37,243 bases of DNA from an uncultured Pelagibacteraceae bacterium (GTDB lineage Bacteria; Pseudomonadota; Alphaproteobacteria; Pelagibacterales; Pelagibacteraceae). The stretch spans positions 1 to 37,243 of the forward strand of contig CACMJW010000002.1 in assembly GCA_902614125.1 (NCBI GenBank). Direction: 5' to 3'. Position 1 is the first letter of the stretch; each line of letters begins with the position of its first letter. Positions 26,255 to 35,427 of the stretch are shown piece after piece. The position numbers and the translations under genes are program-made. The notes below the pieces were generated by a model. That model did no database searches. It had not been told where the DNA came from and was given only the letters and a program-made list of their open reading frames with translations.

Positions 26255-26256
26255 AA

Positions 26257-28596
26257 ATGAGTTCAATAATAAAAAAAGTTGTATCCCTATCAATGGTGAT
26301 AATGTTGATAACTTTAATTGTTATATTTTCTATTTTATGGATTTATTCAAATAAGCTACCAGATTACAAGTTTTTAAAAAACTACAAGCCCCCTGTATCT
26401 AGCAAATTATATTCAGGTAATGGGGTATTAGTTAGTGACTTTTCGTCTGAGAAGAGAATATTCGTACCTTTTGAGGCTATCCCAGATGTTGTTATCAATT
26501 CATTTTTGTCTGCGGAAGATAAAAACTTTTTTAATCATCCTGGGGTAGATGCAAAAGGAATTGTAAGAGCTATTAAGAATAATATCAAAAATGCTCTAAA
26601 ATCAAAAAGGTTGGAGGGAGCCTCAACTATAACCCAACAGGTTGCTAAAAATTTTCTGTTAACAAACGAAGTAAGTTTTGACAGAAAAATAAAAGAAGCA
26701 ATTTTAGCTTTTCGAATCGAAAGGGCTTTAAGCAAGGAGAGAATTTTAGAACTTTATCTAAACCAAATATATTTAGGTGAAGGAAGTTATGGAATAGCCT
26801 CTGCCAGTTTGAGATACTTTGATAAATCAATTAGTGAATTAAATTATTCAGAGGCAGCTTTACTAGCAGCGCTCCCAAAGGCTCCTAGCAGATATAATCC
26901 ATACAAAAACATAAAACTAGCTAAATACAGAAGGGATCTCGTTTTAAAAAATCTTTATGAAAATCAATACATAGATCAAAATCTATTAAATGAATTAATA
27001 AATACAGACATTAAACTTAGTAAAAGACAAAGAATATATTTAGAAGATACTAGATATTATGTCGAAGATGTAAGAAAAAATGTAATAGATACATACGGTT
27101 TTGATAAAGTTTATAAACAAGGTTTTAATATCAAAACTCCAATTGATTTAAATTTGCAAACCATAGCCTCAGCAGCATTAAGGAAAGGTTTAGAACAATA
27201 TGATAGAAGGAGAGGTTGGAGAGGTTCTTTAATAAATAAAAAAATAAGCAAAAATTGGAATCAAAATTTAGATAAGTTCAAATTAGAAAAATCTTTAGGG
27301 TGGGAAATAGCAATTATAAAAAAAAAAAATAAATTTGAAGCAAATATAGAAACTGAAAATAATTTAAAAGGCAAAATTAAATTTGAAAACTTAAATTGGA
27401 CAAGAAAATATATAGATGAGTTATTTAAAGTTGGAGATTTAGTTTATGTAAAAAAAATTAATCATGAAGACTATGAATTAAAACAATTACCTGCTGTTAA
27501 TGGAGGAATAGTTGTAATGGATCCATTTACGGGAAGAGTTTTAGCAATGGCTGGAGGATTTAGTTTCAATAAAAGTGAATATAACAGAGTTACACAAGCT
27601 AAAAGACAACCTGGATCAGCATTTAAGCCATTTATATATGCACTAGCTTTAGAAAATAATTTTACCCCTTCTACATTAGTTTTAGACGCCCCAATTGTTC
27701 TTGAACAAGGTAGTGATTTAAAGATGTGGAAACCTGAAAATTATGGAAAAAAGTTTTATGGCCCCTCAACATTAAGAACAGGTGTTGAAAAATCGCGAAA
27801 TTTAATGACAGTAAGAATTGCACAAGAAATTGGATTAAACAAAATCACAAATTTTTCAAAAAAACTAAAAATTTATGAGAGACCTGAGGAATTGATGTCA
27901 ATTTCATTGGGATCTGCTGAAACTACTTTACTAAAGATTACAAGCGCATACTCTTCATTTGTAAATGGCGGAAAGTTAGTCGAACCAATATTTATAGATA
28001 GAATTCAAGATAGTGAGGGAAAAACAATTTTTAAAAATCAGTTAAGATTTTGTAAAGATTGCGACTTGATTTCATACACAAGTGAAAATCTTCCACAAAT
28101 AAAAAATAATTATAAACAAATTTTTTCACCTCAAACAGCTTATCAAATGACATCTATTTTAGAAGGAGTTGTTCAAAGAGGAACTGGAAAAAAATTAAAA
28201 GATCTTAATTTACAATTAGCAGGGAAAACAGGAACTACTAATAAAAATACCGATGCATGGTTTATTGGTTTCACTTCAAATTTAGTAATTGGAGTTTATG
28301 TAGGTTTTGATAATCCAAGAACTTTAGGAAAATTTGAAACAGGATCAAAAACTGCGCTACCTATCTTCAAAGAATTTGTTAAAAACTCAGTAAATAATCA
28401 TGAGGCAAGACCATTCAAAGTGGCAAAAGGAATTAAAATGATGGTCGTAGATGCATCTACTGGCAAAAAAGCTAACAGTAATTCTAAAAGTACTATTATT
28501 GAGTCTTTTAAAGAGGAAAAAATTGCAAATAATTATAAAATTGATATTGATAATATTAGCGATGTATCAAAAACAAATATTTTAAAGTTTTATTAA
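26257..28596 (+). CDS. mrcA: Bifunctional penicillin-binding protein 1A (glycosyltransferase/transpeptidase)
   Basis: PBP1A polymerises and cross-links peptidoglycan at the periplasmic face of the inner membrane. The 779-residue protein has an N-terminal membrane anchor (about residues 8-29), a glycosyltransferase domain with SAEDKNFFNHPGVD, GASTITQQVAKNFLL and ILELYLNQIYLG, an OB-like insert, and a transpeptidase domain with GSAFKPF (SxxK nucleophile), SRN (SxN) and GKTGTT (KTG). All catalytic motifs are present. It diverges from rne across 81 nt and is followed one base later by prfB. Confidence 0.95.
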   Translation: MSSIIKKVVSLSMVIMLITLIVIFSILWIYSNKLPDYKFLKNYKPPVSSKLYSGNGVLVSDFSSEKRIFVPFEAIPDVVINSFLSAEDKNFFNHPGVDAKGIVRAIKNNIKNALKSKRLEGASTITQQVAKNFLLTNEVSFDRKIKEAILAFRIERALSKERILELYLNQIYLGEGSYGIASASLRYFDKSISELNYSEAALLAALPKAPSRYNPYKNIKLAKYRRDLVLKNLYENQYIDQNLLNELINTDIKLSKRQRIYLEDTRYYVEDVRKNVIDTYGFDKVYKQGFNIKTPIDLNLQTIASAALRKGLEQYDRRRGWRGSLINKKISKNWNQNLDKFKLEKSLGWEIAIIKKKNKFEANIETENNLKGKIKFENLNWTRKYIDELFKVGDLVYVKKINHEDYELKQLPAVNGGIVVMDPFTGRVLAMAGGFSFNKSEYNRVTQAKRQPGSAFKPFIYALALENNFTPSTLVLDAPIVLEQGSDLKMWKPENYGKKFYGPSTLRTGVEKSRNLMTVRIAQEIGLNKITNFSKKLKIYERPEELMSISLGSAETTLLKITSAYSSFVNGGKLVEPIFIDRIQDSEGKTIFKNQLRFCKDCDLISYTSENLPQIKNNYKQIFSPQTAYQMTSILEGVVQRGTGKKLKDLNLQLAGKTGTTNKNTDAWFIGFTSNLVIGVYVGFDNPRTLGKFETGSKTALPIFKEFVKNSVNNHEARPFKVAKGIKMMVVDASTGKKANSNSKSTIIESFKEEKIANNYKIDIDNISDVSKTNILKFY

Positions 28597-28597
28597 A

Positions 28598-29696
28598 ATG
28601 GAATTAGAAACAAGTAATTTAATTAAAGAGATAAACAAAATAATATTAAGAATTAAGGAGTTTCTTTGAAAAAAATAAACTTAATTCTAAACTTGATGAA
28701 TTAAATAATAAAATTGAGAGCCAAAATTTCTGGCAAGATAGAAAATTATCAGAAAAAATTTTAAAAGAAAAAAAAAATTTAGAACTTTTAGTTGGATCAT
28801 TTAGTAAATTTGAAAATGAGTTTAAAGACATAGTAGAAATTTTAGATCTTGCTATATCTGAAAGCGATAAATCATTACAACATGAAAGCCTCGATAAATT
28901 ACAAGCTTTAAAATCTGGATTGAAAAAATTAGAGATAAAATGTTTTTTATCTAACGATAGTGATAATCTTGATAGTTACTTAGAATTTCATGCTGGTGCA
29001 GGTGGAACAGAAAGTCAAGACTGGGCTCAAATGCTTAGAAGAATGTACATGAAATGGGCGTCTAACAAGGGATATTCTGTCGAATTAATTAGTGAGCACA
29101 GAGGAGATGAGGCAGGAATCAAATCATCTACTATAAAAATATCGGGTGATTATATTTATGGTTATCTAAAATCAGAATCAGGTATTCATCGATTGGTGAG
29201 AATTTCTCCATTCGATTCAGGGGCACGAAGACATACGAGTTTTGCTAGTGTTTGGATTTATCCAGTTGTAGATGATAAAATAGACATTGATATTATTGAT
29301 AAAGATTTAAGAATAGATACTTACAGGTCAAGTGGTGCCGGTGGACAGCATGTAAACACAACCGATAGTGCAGTAAGAATAACGCATATCCCAACTAAAA
29401 TAGTTGTACAATGTCAAAATGAAAGATCACAACATAAAAATAAAGAAACATGTATGAATATGCTGAGAGCTAGACTTTATGAACATGAGCTTCAAAAAAG
29501 AGAAAAACAAAACGAAAATATAGAAAGTTCGAAATCAGATATTGGGTGGGGACATCAAATTAGATCTTATGTATTGCACCCATATCAGATGGTTAAAGAT
29601 AATAGAACTAATTTTGAAAGCTCAAATCCTGAAAAAATACTCGATGGCGAAATTGATAATTTTCTTGAGAGCTCATTGTATAAAATAAATGCGTAA
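28598..29696 (+). CDS. prfB: Peptide chain release factor 2, with programmed +1 frameshift
   Basis: RF2 releases nascent chains at UGA and UAA codons. Translation starts at ATG 28598 and meets an in-frame TGA at 28667-28669 after 23 codons. Skipping T28667 continues as Glu-Lys-Asn-Lys and runs to the stop at 29696, giving 365 residues, the same length as E. coli RF2. The second part has the SPF codon-recognition motif (RISPFDSGARRHTS) and the catalytic GGQ (SSGAGGQHVNTTDSAVR). It lies one base after PBP1A and overlaps the next gene by 8 nt. The interruption should not be read as a pseudogene, because the frameshift signal is intact. Confidence 0.96.
28655..28669 (+). promoter_or_regulatory. 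prfB +1 frameshift signal (SD-like element, slippery CTT, TGA)
   Basis: AAGGAG (28655-28660) acts as the internal Shine-Dalgarno, three bases (TTT) before the slippery codon CTT (28664-28666), followed by TGA. This matches the layout of the well-known RF2 autoregulatory site: low RF2 makes the ribosome pause at UGA and shift +1. The base after TGA is A, whereas the E. coli site has C. Confidence 0.95.
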
Positions 29697-32268
29697 ATAC
29701 TTATTTATAATACCAATTACTATAATATTTTTATTTGCATCAATTATTACTTATTTAAATTTTTTTGGTATCAAAACAGATAAATTTAACAACTTAATTT
29801 ATTCAAAAATAAGTCAAATAAACCCAAAACTATCATCTGAAATTAATGATGTATTCATAAAATTAGATATCAAAGAACAGACAATAAAGCTTGAGACTTC
29901 AAACGTTAAATTACAAATTGCAGAAGAATATCTCTATTTAGATAAAATTATTTCAAAACTCAGTATATCTAATTTGTTTAATAATAGATCAATTCAGAGT
30001 TTAGAAATTTTACTAAGGGAAGATGAAATATCAAATTTTAAAAGTTTTATTTCAGAGTATGATTATAACTTCTCAAGAGAATTAATTTTAAGTCAAATTA
30101 AAAAAGGCAAGATTAAAGCATCAATTGTTCTAGATTTTCAAAATAATAACAAAACATTTGATTATAGTATTTTAGGAAAAGTAACAAATGCACAAATAAA
30201 CCTTTTAAACAAAGGTGAATTAGAGAAAATTTCTTTTAATTTTATATCAGATCAAAAACAACATTTCATAAATGATTTACAATTTATTTATGAAGATATT
30301 AATTTTAACTCAGAAACTATATCAGTCAAAAAACGTGACAATAGTTTTATAATTAACGGTGATATATCAAATAAAAAACAGGTTTTTGATATAAAAAAAT
30401 TACAAAAAAATTTAGATTATAATTTTGATTTTATTGAAAATTCAAAAGTAAATCTTTCATCAAATAATAAGTTTTCGTTCAGTCTAATTAATAAAAAAAA
30501 AATTGATAAATTTGAATTAAAATCAAAAATAAATTTTGATGAAATAAAATTTAAGAAGAATTTAAATTTACCAATTAACATTAATAATGGTGAATTAAAA
30601 CTTGATTATAAAAATCACATATTTGATATAAATGTAAATTCTAAAATTTATTTCCTAAGTGGTGAAAAGAAACAACCAAATTTAGGAGATGCTAAATTTT
30701 TAATTTCAAAAAAAAAAAACGAAAATATAAAATTTAAGGGAAATTTTTCTAACACAGGAAATAAAATAAATTCTGATCAAATTAAAGAAATAATTAATAT
30801 TGATAACAAATTAATACCAAGTCAGGATTTACAATTTGATTCAAATAACTCAATAGAATTTGAATTTAATAAAAAAAATAAGATAGAAAAATACAAATTA
30901 AATTCGAATTTAAAAATTAGTAAATTAGAGATCTCACATAATGGTAGCAATTTAAAGAGGTTTTTGCCTGAATATAAAGATATAATAATTTTCAAAGATA
31001 ATTTAATTGAAATAAACTTAAATAAAAAAATTAAAGATATAAAATTAAAAGGGTTATATTCATTTAATAATAACTTATCTGACAATTATAAAATTAATTT
31101 AATCCAAAACTCAGAGATTTTAGATTTTGATGCTAATATTAATTTAAACAATCTCTTTTTAAATTTTAAATCACTTGATTATAAAAAAAATAAAAAAATT
31201 AATTCTAATCTAATCATAAAGGGTCGATATAAAGATGATTTAAAATTTAACCAAATTGAATATAAAGAAAATTTGAATACTATACAGGCAAGTAATATAA
31301 CATTATCAAAAAAATATAAAATTAAAAATATTGACTCTGTAATTTTGAATTATGAGAATTTAAATCAAAAATTAAATAATATTAAATTTCAAAAAAAAAA
31401 TGATAATCGATATAAACTTTCAGGTAGTGAGTTTGACGCTCAATTACTCATTTCAAATTATTTAAAGGGCGAAAATACTAATAACATTTTTGAGAGATTT
31501 GAAAATATAAACGCAAACATATCAGTTGAACTTAATAATATATTTATAGATAAAAACAGTAAACTGACCAACTTAGTCGGTGAGATTTTATTAAAAAAAA
31601 ATGATGTTATTTCTGCTGAAATTCGCTCTAAAATTAACAATAAAAATGATTTTTCACTATCTATAAAAACTAATTCAGGAGATGAAAAAGTTACTAATTT
31701 GTTTATTGAAGAACCTGAACCATTTATAAAAAACTACAAGTTTATTAAAGGCTTTACTGAAGGTAAGCTTTCCTATGGGTCTATAGAAAAAAATAATGAA
31801 ACAAGAGCAAATCTAAAAATATTTGATTTTAAAGTTCAAGACGTTCCTGTTCTAGCAAAATTACTTACACTTGCCTCTCTTCAAGGTATTGCAGATATTC
31901 TTACAGGAGAGGGTATTCGATTTAATGAATTTGAAATGAATTATGAATCAAACCAGTCACTTACTAACATAAATGAAATGTATGCTATTGGACCAGCAAT
32001 TTCTATTTTAATGGAGGGTTATATTGATAGAAATAAACTAACAAGTCTTAGAGGTACTCTAGTGCCTGCCACCACAATAAATAAAACAATATCAAAAATT
32101 CCCTTATTAGGAGATATTTTGGTAGGGAAAAAGGTTGGTGAAGGAGTTTTTGGCGTAAGTTTTAAAATCAAAGGTCCACCAAAAGATCTAAAAACTTCTG
32201 TAAATCCTATTAAAACTCTTACACCAAGATTTATAACTAGAACTTTAGAAATGTTAAAAAAAAATTAA
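29689..32268 (+). CDS. AsmA/YhdP-like membrane-anchored envelope protein
   Basis: This 859-residue protein has one N-terminal membrane helix (IIPITIIFLFASIITYLNFF) and a long, beta-rich, Asn/Lys/Ile-rich periplasmic part, as in AsmA-like and YhdP-like proteins that bridge the envelope and are implicated in phospholipid transport. The C-terminal block from about 700 is most conserved: VPVLAKLLTLASLQGIADIL, GEGIRFNEFEMNYE, LRGTLVPATTINKTISKIPLLGDILVG and GVFGVSFKIKGP, matching the AsmA C-terminal/DUF3971 type. Its start overlaps the prfB end by 8 nt and its TAA shares TTAA with the tyrS stop. Exact subfamily and substrate are unknown. Confidence 0.8.
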   Translation: MRKYLFIIPITIIFLFASIITYLNFFGIKTDKFNNLIYSKISQINPKLSSEINDVFIKLDIKEQTIKLETSNVKLQIAEEYLYLDKIISKLSISNLFNNRSIQSLEILLREDEISNFKSFISEYDYNFSRELILSQIKKGKIKASIVLDFQNNNKTFDYSILGKVTNAQINLLNKGELEKISFNFISDQKQHFINDLQFIYEDINFNSETISVKKRDNSFIINGDISNKKQVFDIKKLQKNLDYNFDFIENSKVNLSSNNKFSFSLINKKKIDKFELKSKINFDEIKFKKNLNLPININNGELKLDYKNHIFDINVNSKIYFLSGEKKQPNLGDAKFLISKKKNENIKFKGNFSNTGNKINSDQIKEIINIDNKLIPSQDLQFDSNNSIEFEFNKKNKIEKYKLNSNLKISKLEISHNGSNLKRFLPEYKDIIIFKDNLIEINLNKKIKDIKLKGLYSFNNNLSDNYKINLIQNSEILDFDANINLNNLFLNFKSLDYKKNKKINSNLIIKGRYKDDLKFNQIEYKENLNTIQASNITLSKKYKIKNIDSVILNYENLNQKLNNIKFQKKNDNRYKLSGSEFDAQLLISNYLKGENTNNIFERFENINANISVELNNIFIDKNSKLTNLVGEILLKKNDVISAEIRSKINNKNDFSLSIKTNSGDEKVTNLFIEEPEPFIKNYKFIKGFTEGKLSYGSIEKNNETRANLKIFDFKVQDVPVLAKLLTLASLQGIADILTGEGIRFNEFEMNYESNQSLTNINEMYAIGPAISILMEGYIDRNKLTSLRGTLVPATTINKTISKIPLLGDILVGKKVGEGVFGVSFKIKGPPKDLKTSVNPIKTLTPRFITRTLEMLKKN

Positions 32269-33488
32269 ATGATAATTTTAAAATGCTTTTTCTTTCCAAC
32301 CGAAAGTTTAATAAAACCTTTATTTTCAAACAATTTTTTACTTATTAATAATTTTCCATCTTCAATTTTCTCATTATCAATTTTAATTCCATTGTTTTGA
32401 ATTAATCTTCTTATTTCACTTTTTGATAACTCATTATTTGTATATTCTATTAAGCTAATTATATCTTTTCCTATTAAGTCACTTCCAATTTTAACACTAG
32501 GTAAATGTTCTCCAGTTGAATTTTCTTTAAACGTAGATTTTGCTAATTCTTCAACTTTTTTTGTTTCAATTTCCCCATGCAACATCTTTGTAGCTTCATT
32601 AGCTAATAAAATTTTCAAATCGTTAATATTTTCATTTTTGATATTTTCTATTTTTTCTAAAGATAAATCTGTGAACATTTTTAGAAACTTGATAACGTCC
32701 CGATCATCTGTGTTTCTCCAAAATTGCCAATAGTCATAGATAGATAGTAGATTTTTATCCAACCATACTGCTCCACTTTCAGTCTTTCCCATTTTGGCTC
32801 CTGAGGCCAGAGTTATAAGAGGGGTTGTCAATCCAAAAACTTCTTTTGATAAATATCTTTTGATTAAATCAACACCATTAACGATGTTTCCCCATTGGTC
32901 TGATCCTCCAATTTGAAGAAGACAATTATGTTTTTTATTCAATTCAAGAAAGTCATATGCTTGAAGTATCATGTAATTAAATTCCATATAACTTAAAGAC
33001 TGTTCTCTATCCAAACGAAGTTTTACACTATCAAAACTCAACATTTTATTGATTGTAAAATGTTTCCCTATATCTCTTAGAAAAGAAATATAGTTTAACT
33101 CTTTTAACCAAGAATAATTATTTACAAATATAGGAGATGTCGCCTTATTTTCAGTATTAAGATATTTTTTTAAAACAAGCTCGATACTTTTAATATTTTT
33201 TTCAATCTCACTTTCATCTAAAATTTTTCTTGTTTTATCTTTTCCTGATGGGTCTCCAATCCTAGTTGTTCCTCCACCTAGCAAAACTATTGGCTGGTGT
33301 CCATGCTTTTGCAATTGCCTCAAACACATGATTTGTAACAAACTGCCCACATGCAGACTTTGAGCGGTACAATCAAATCCTATATACCCTTTGATACTTT
33401 CTTTATTTAATAGATTTGAAAGTTCTGCTTCATCTGTACACTGATAGAAAAAGCCTCTGTCTTTAAATTCTCTTATAAAATCATTCAT
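32265..33488 (-). CDS. tyrS: Tyrosyl-tRNA synthetase
   Basis: This class I synthetase charges tRNA-Tyr. The 407-residue protein has GYIGFDCTAQSLHVGSLLQ (HIGH-like HVGS), LLGGGTTRIGDPSGK, YDFLELNKKHNCLLQIGGSDQWGNI and AKMGKTESGAVW as the KMSKS loop, then a C-terminal S4-like domain (SEIRRLIQNNGIKIDNE). It has the E. coli-like form with KMGKT in place of KMSKS. It diverges from anmK across 48 nt, a neighbourhood found in many alphaproteobacteria. Confidence 0.97.
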   Translation of the reverse strand: MNDFIREFKDRGFFYQCTDEAELSNLLNKESIKGYIGFDCTAQSLHVGSLLQIMCLRQLQKHGHQPIVLLGGGTTRIGDPSGKDKTRKILDESEIEKNIKSIELVLKKYLNTENKATSPIFVNNYSWLKELNYISFLRDIGKHFTINKMLSFDSVKLRLDREQSLSYMEFNYMILQAYDFLELNKKHNCLLQIGGSDQWGNIVNGVDLIKRYLSKEVFGLTTPLITLASGAKMGKTESGAVWLDKNLLSIYDYWQFWRNTDDRDVIKFLKMFTDLSLEKIENIKNENINDLKILLANEATKMLHGEIETKKVEELAKSTFKENSTGEHLPSVKIGSDLIGKDIISLIEYTNNELSKSEIRRLIQNNGIKIDNEKIEDGKLLISKKLFENKGFIKLSVGKKKHFKIII

Positions 33489-33536
33489 AATTTAGTATTT
33501 TCAATATACATATTTATTTAAAAATAATAATCAATA

Positions 33537-34634
33537 ATGGACAATTGCATTACTTCTTTGGGTTTAATGAGCGGCACTTCTTTAGATGGGATTGATGCAA
33601 GTATTATTAATTCAGATGGAAATTCACACCTAAAGGTAAAAGTAAACCATTTTTATGAATATAAAGCTGAGTTTAGACAAAAATTAAGAGATTATATTAA
33701 AAATATAAATTCAATAGAGGATATAACAAACAGTATTTCTGAATATAAAAATCTTGAGAAAGAAATCACTCTTCTTCATTCAGATATATCAAAAAAATTA
33801 ATATCCAAGCATACTACTGAAGTTGATTTAGTGGGTTTTCATGGACAAACAATTATTCATAAACCTGAAAAAAAATATTCAATCCAGATGGGAAACCCAA
33901 ATTTATTATCTCAATTAATTCAAAAAAAAGTTATTTTTAATTTTAGAAAAAAGGATATTGAAAATAATGGAGAGGGCGCACCTCTAACACCAGTATATCA
34001 CTCTTTGCTATCAAAAAAAATCTTTCCTAATGAGGAATGTATTTTTTTAAATATAGGAGGGGTGTCCAATTTTACTTACTGTAGTAATGTAGAATTAGTT
34101 GCTAGAGATATAGGACCAGGAAATGTTTTATTAGATGAATATTTAAAAAAAACAAAAAATATAGATTTTGATAAAAATGGTGAAATTGCCTCAGCAGGTC
34201 AAATCAACATGGATATCATAAATCAATTTATCGAACATGATATTTACAATTCAGAAGACAGACATTCCTATGATAGAAATGAGTTTGATTTTAATTTTAT
34301 TAAAGGATTAATTTTTGAAGATGCTGTTGCAACTCTTAATTATTTTACTGCCTTAATTATTTCAAATTATTTAAATGATAATTTTATAAATTGTTCTAAT
34401 GTAATTTTATGCGGGGGAGGAAGAAAAAATAAAACATTAATTCAAAATTTGAAAAGTTTATTAAAAAAAAATATTTTTGATATCGATAAATTTAATTATG
34501 ATGGAGATTTTATTGAGTCCCAAGCATTTGCTTATTTAGCAATAAGATCATATCTTAAAAAAAATATATCTTTTCCCTCTACAACAAAAGTAAGTAAACC
34601 AATTTCAGGTGGAGAGACTTTTAAAAATTACTAA
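33537..34634 (+). CDS. anmK: Anhydro-N-acetylmuramic acid kinase
   Basis: AnmK opens and phosphorylates 1,6-anhydroMurNAc released from murein turnover, giving MurNAc-6-phosphate for recycling. The 365-residue protein begins with GLMSGTSLDGIDASI and contains GFHGQTIIHKP, NIGGVSNFTY, ARDIGPGNVLLDEYL and ILCGGGRKNKTLI, all typical of the family (ASKHA fold). Length is normal. No murQ or nag gene is nearby. Its TAA stop shares CTAA with the stop of the hydrolase on the other strand. Confidence 0.94.
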   Translation: MDNCITSLGLMSGTSLDGIDASIINSDGNSHLKVKVNHFYEYKAEFRQKLRDYIKNINSIEDITNSISEYKNLEKEITLLHSDISKKLISKHTTEVDLVGFHGQTIIHKPEKKYSIQMGNPNLLSQLIQKKVIFNFRKKDIENNGEGAPLTPVYHSLLSKKIFPNEECIFLNIGGVSNFTYCSNVELVARDIGPGNVLLDEYLKKTKNIDFDKNGEIASAGQINMDIINQFIEHDIYNSEDRHSYDRNEFDFNFIKGLIFEDAVATLNYFTALIISNYLNDNFINCSNVILCGGGRKNKTLIQNLKSLLKKNIFDIDKFNYDGDFIESQAFAYLAIRSYLKKNISFPSTTKVSKPISGGETFKNY

Positions 34635-35296
34635 TATAGAGCCGTTTCTTTTTTAATATATTTATTTAAGGATTTAATAAGAGCAATATCAGCTTTTGAG
34701 AAGAAATGATTTGCTTCTGTAATAGAATCAAATTCTACTTTTATTCCTTTTTGAGCACTTAGTCTTTTGTTTAAATCGTTAATGTGCTCAACGGGAACCA
34801 ATTCATCTTTTTTACCGTAAATCATTATTCCTGATGTAGGGCATGGTGATAAAAATGAAAAATCATAAACATTTGGTTGGGGTGAAATTGCAACAAATCT
34901 ATTTATTTCTGGTCTTCTCATAAGTAATTGCATTGCAATTAATGATCCAAAGGAAAATCCTGAAATCCAACATTGTGAATTGTCAAAGTTTTCTCGCTCC
35001 AACCAATCTAGTGCAGCGGCAGCATCTGCTAGCTCACCCTGACCATTATCAAATTCCCCATCACTTTTACCAACTCCTCTAAAGTTTACTCTACAGACTG
35101 AAAAGTCGTTATCCATAAAAGTTTGAAATGTATCAACAACAACTTTATTATTCATAGTTCCACCATATTGAGGGTGGGGGTGCAAAACTAATGCAATTGG
35201 AGATGTATTTTTTTTACTTTTATAATATTTTGCTTCAAGCCTTCCTGCAGGTCCAGGAATAAATATTTCAACAATTTTGTTATCTGCAGTTGTCAT
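34631..35296 (-). CDS. Alpha/beta hydrolase of unknown substrate
   Basis: The 221-residue protein has the serine-hydrolase layout: oxyanion region ALVLHPHPQYGGTMNNKVV, FRGVGKSDGEFDNGQGEL, a nucleophile elbow GFSFGS, an acid in YGKKDELVPVEH and a terminal His in EANHFFSKA. This HPHP...GGxxxNKVV type is widespread in alphaproteobacteria next to iscR/suf genes; its substrate is not known to me. It diverges from iscR across 131 nt, which includes the iscR operator, so shared regulation is possible but unproven. Confidence 0.85.
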   Translation of the reverse strand: MTTADNKIVEIFIPGPAGRLEAKYYKSKKNTSPIALVLHPHPQYGGTMNNKVVVDTFQTFMDNDFSVCRVNFRGVGKSDGEFDNGQGELADAAAALDWLERENFDNSQCWISGFSFGSLIAMQLLMRRPEINRFVAISPQPNVYDFSFLSPCPTSGIMIYGKKDELVPVEHINDLNKRLSAQKGIKVEFDSITEANHFFSKADIALIKSLNKYIKKETALY

Positions 35297-35373
35297 TGAT
35301 AATTAATCTCAAAAAAAAATTTTATTTTTCTATCAAAATTGAGCGACAAAATGCAAGTTTTAAAATTTTTCAG

Positions 35374-35398
35374 AAACTTGACTATTTTAGTCGGGTAT
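35374..35398 (+). promoter_or_regulatory. IscR type 1 operator overlapping the iscR promoter -35 region
   Basis: The 25 bases starting AAACTTGACTATTTTAGTCG and ending GGTAT match the published type 1 IscR site (ATASYYGACTRWWWYAGTCRRSTAT, from memory) at every position but the second. The inner dyad is GACT-N5-AGTC. It lies 30 bases before the iscR ATG and covers the -35 hexamer, so bound [2Fe-2S]-IscR would block transcription of iscR-sufB, a classic autoregulatory arrangement. Confidence 0.85.
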
Positions 35399-35407
35399 AT
35401 ATATAAC
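35378..35407 (+). promoter_or_regulatory. Promoter of iscR-suf operon
   Basis: TTGACT (35378-35383) serves as -35 and TATAAC (35402-35407), after an 18-nt spacer, as the best -10. A further dyad, CGGGT at 35392-35396 and ACCCG at 35406-35410, flanks the AT-alternating stretch and brackets the -10. The ATG of iscR follows 20 nt after the -10, leaving a very short leader. Start-site position is predicted, not shown. Confidence 0.6.
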
Positions 35408-35427
35408 CCGCATAAAATAATAATAAT

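Noticed and set aside
28598..28669. Possible prfB pseudogene caused by an early in-frame TGA
   Set aside because: The SD-like element, CTT codon and spacing match the known RF2 frameshift site, and the +1 frame gives a full-length protein.
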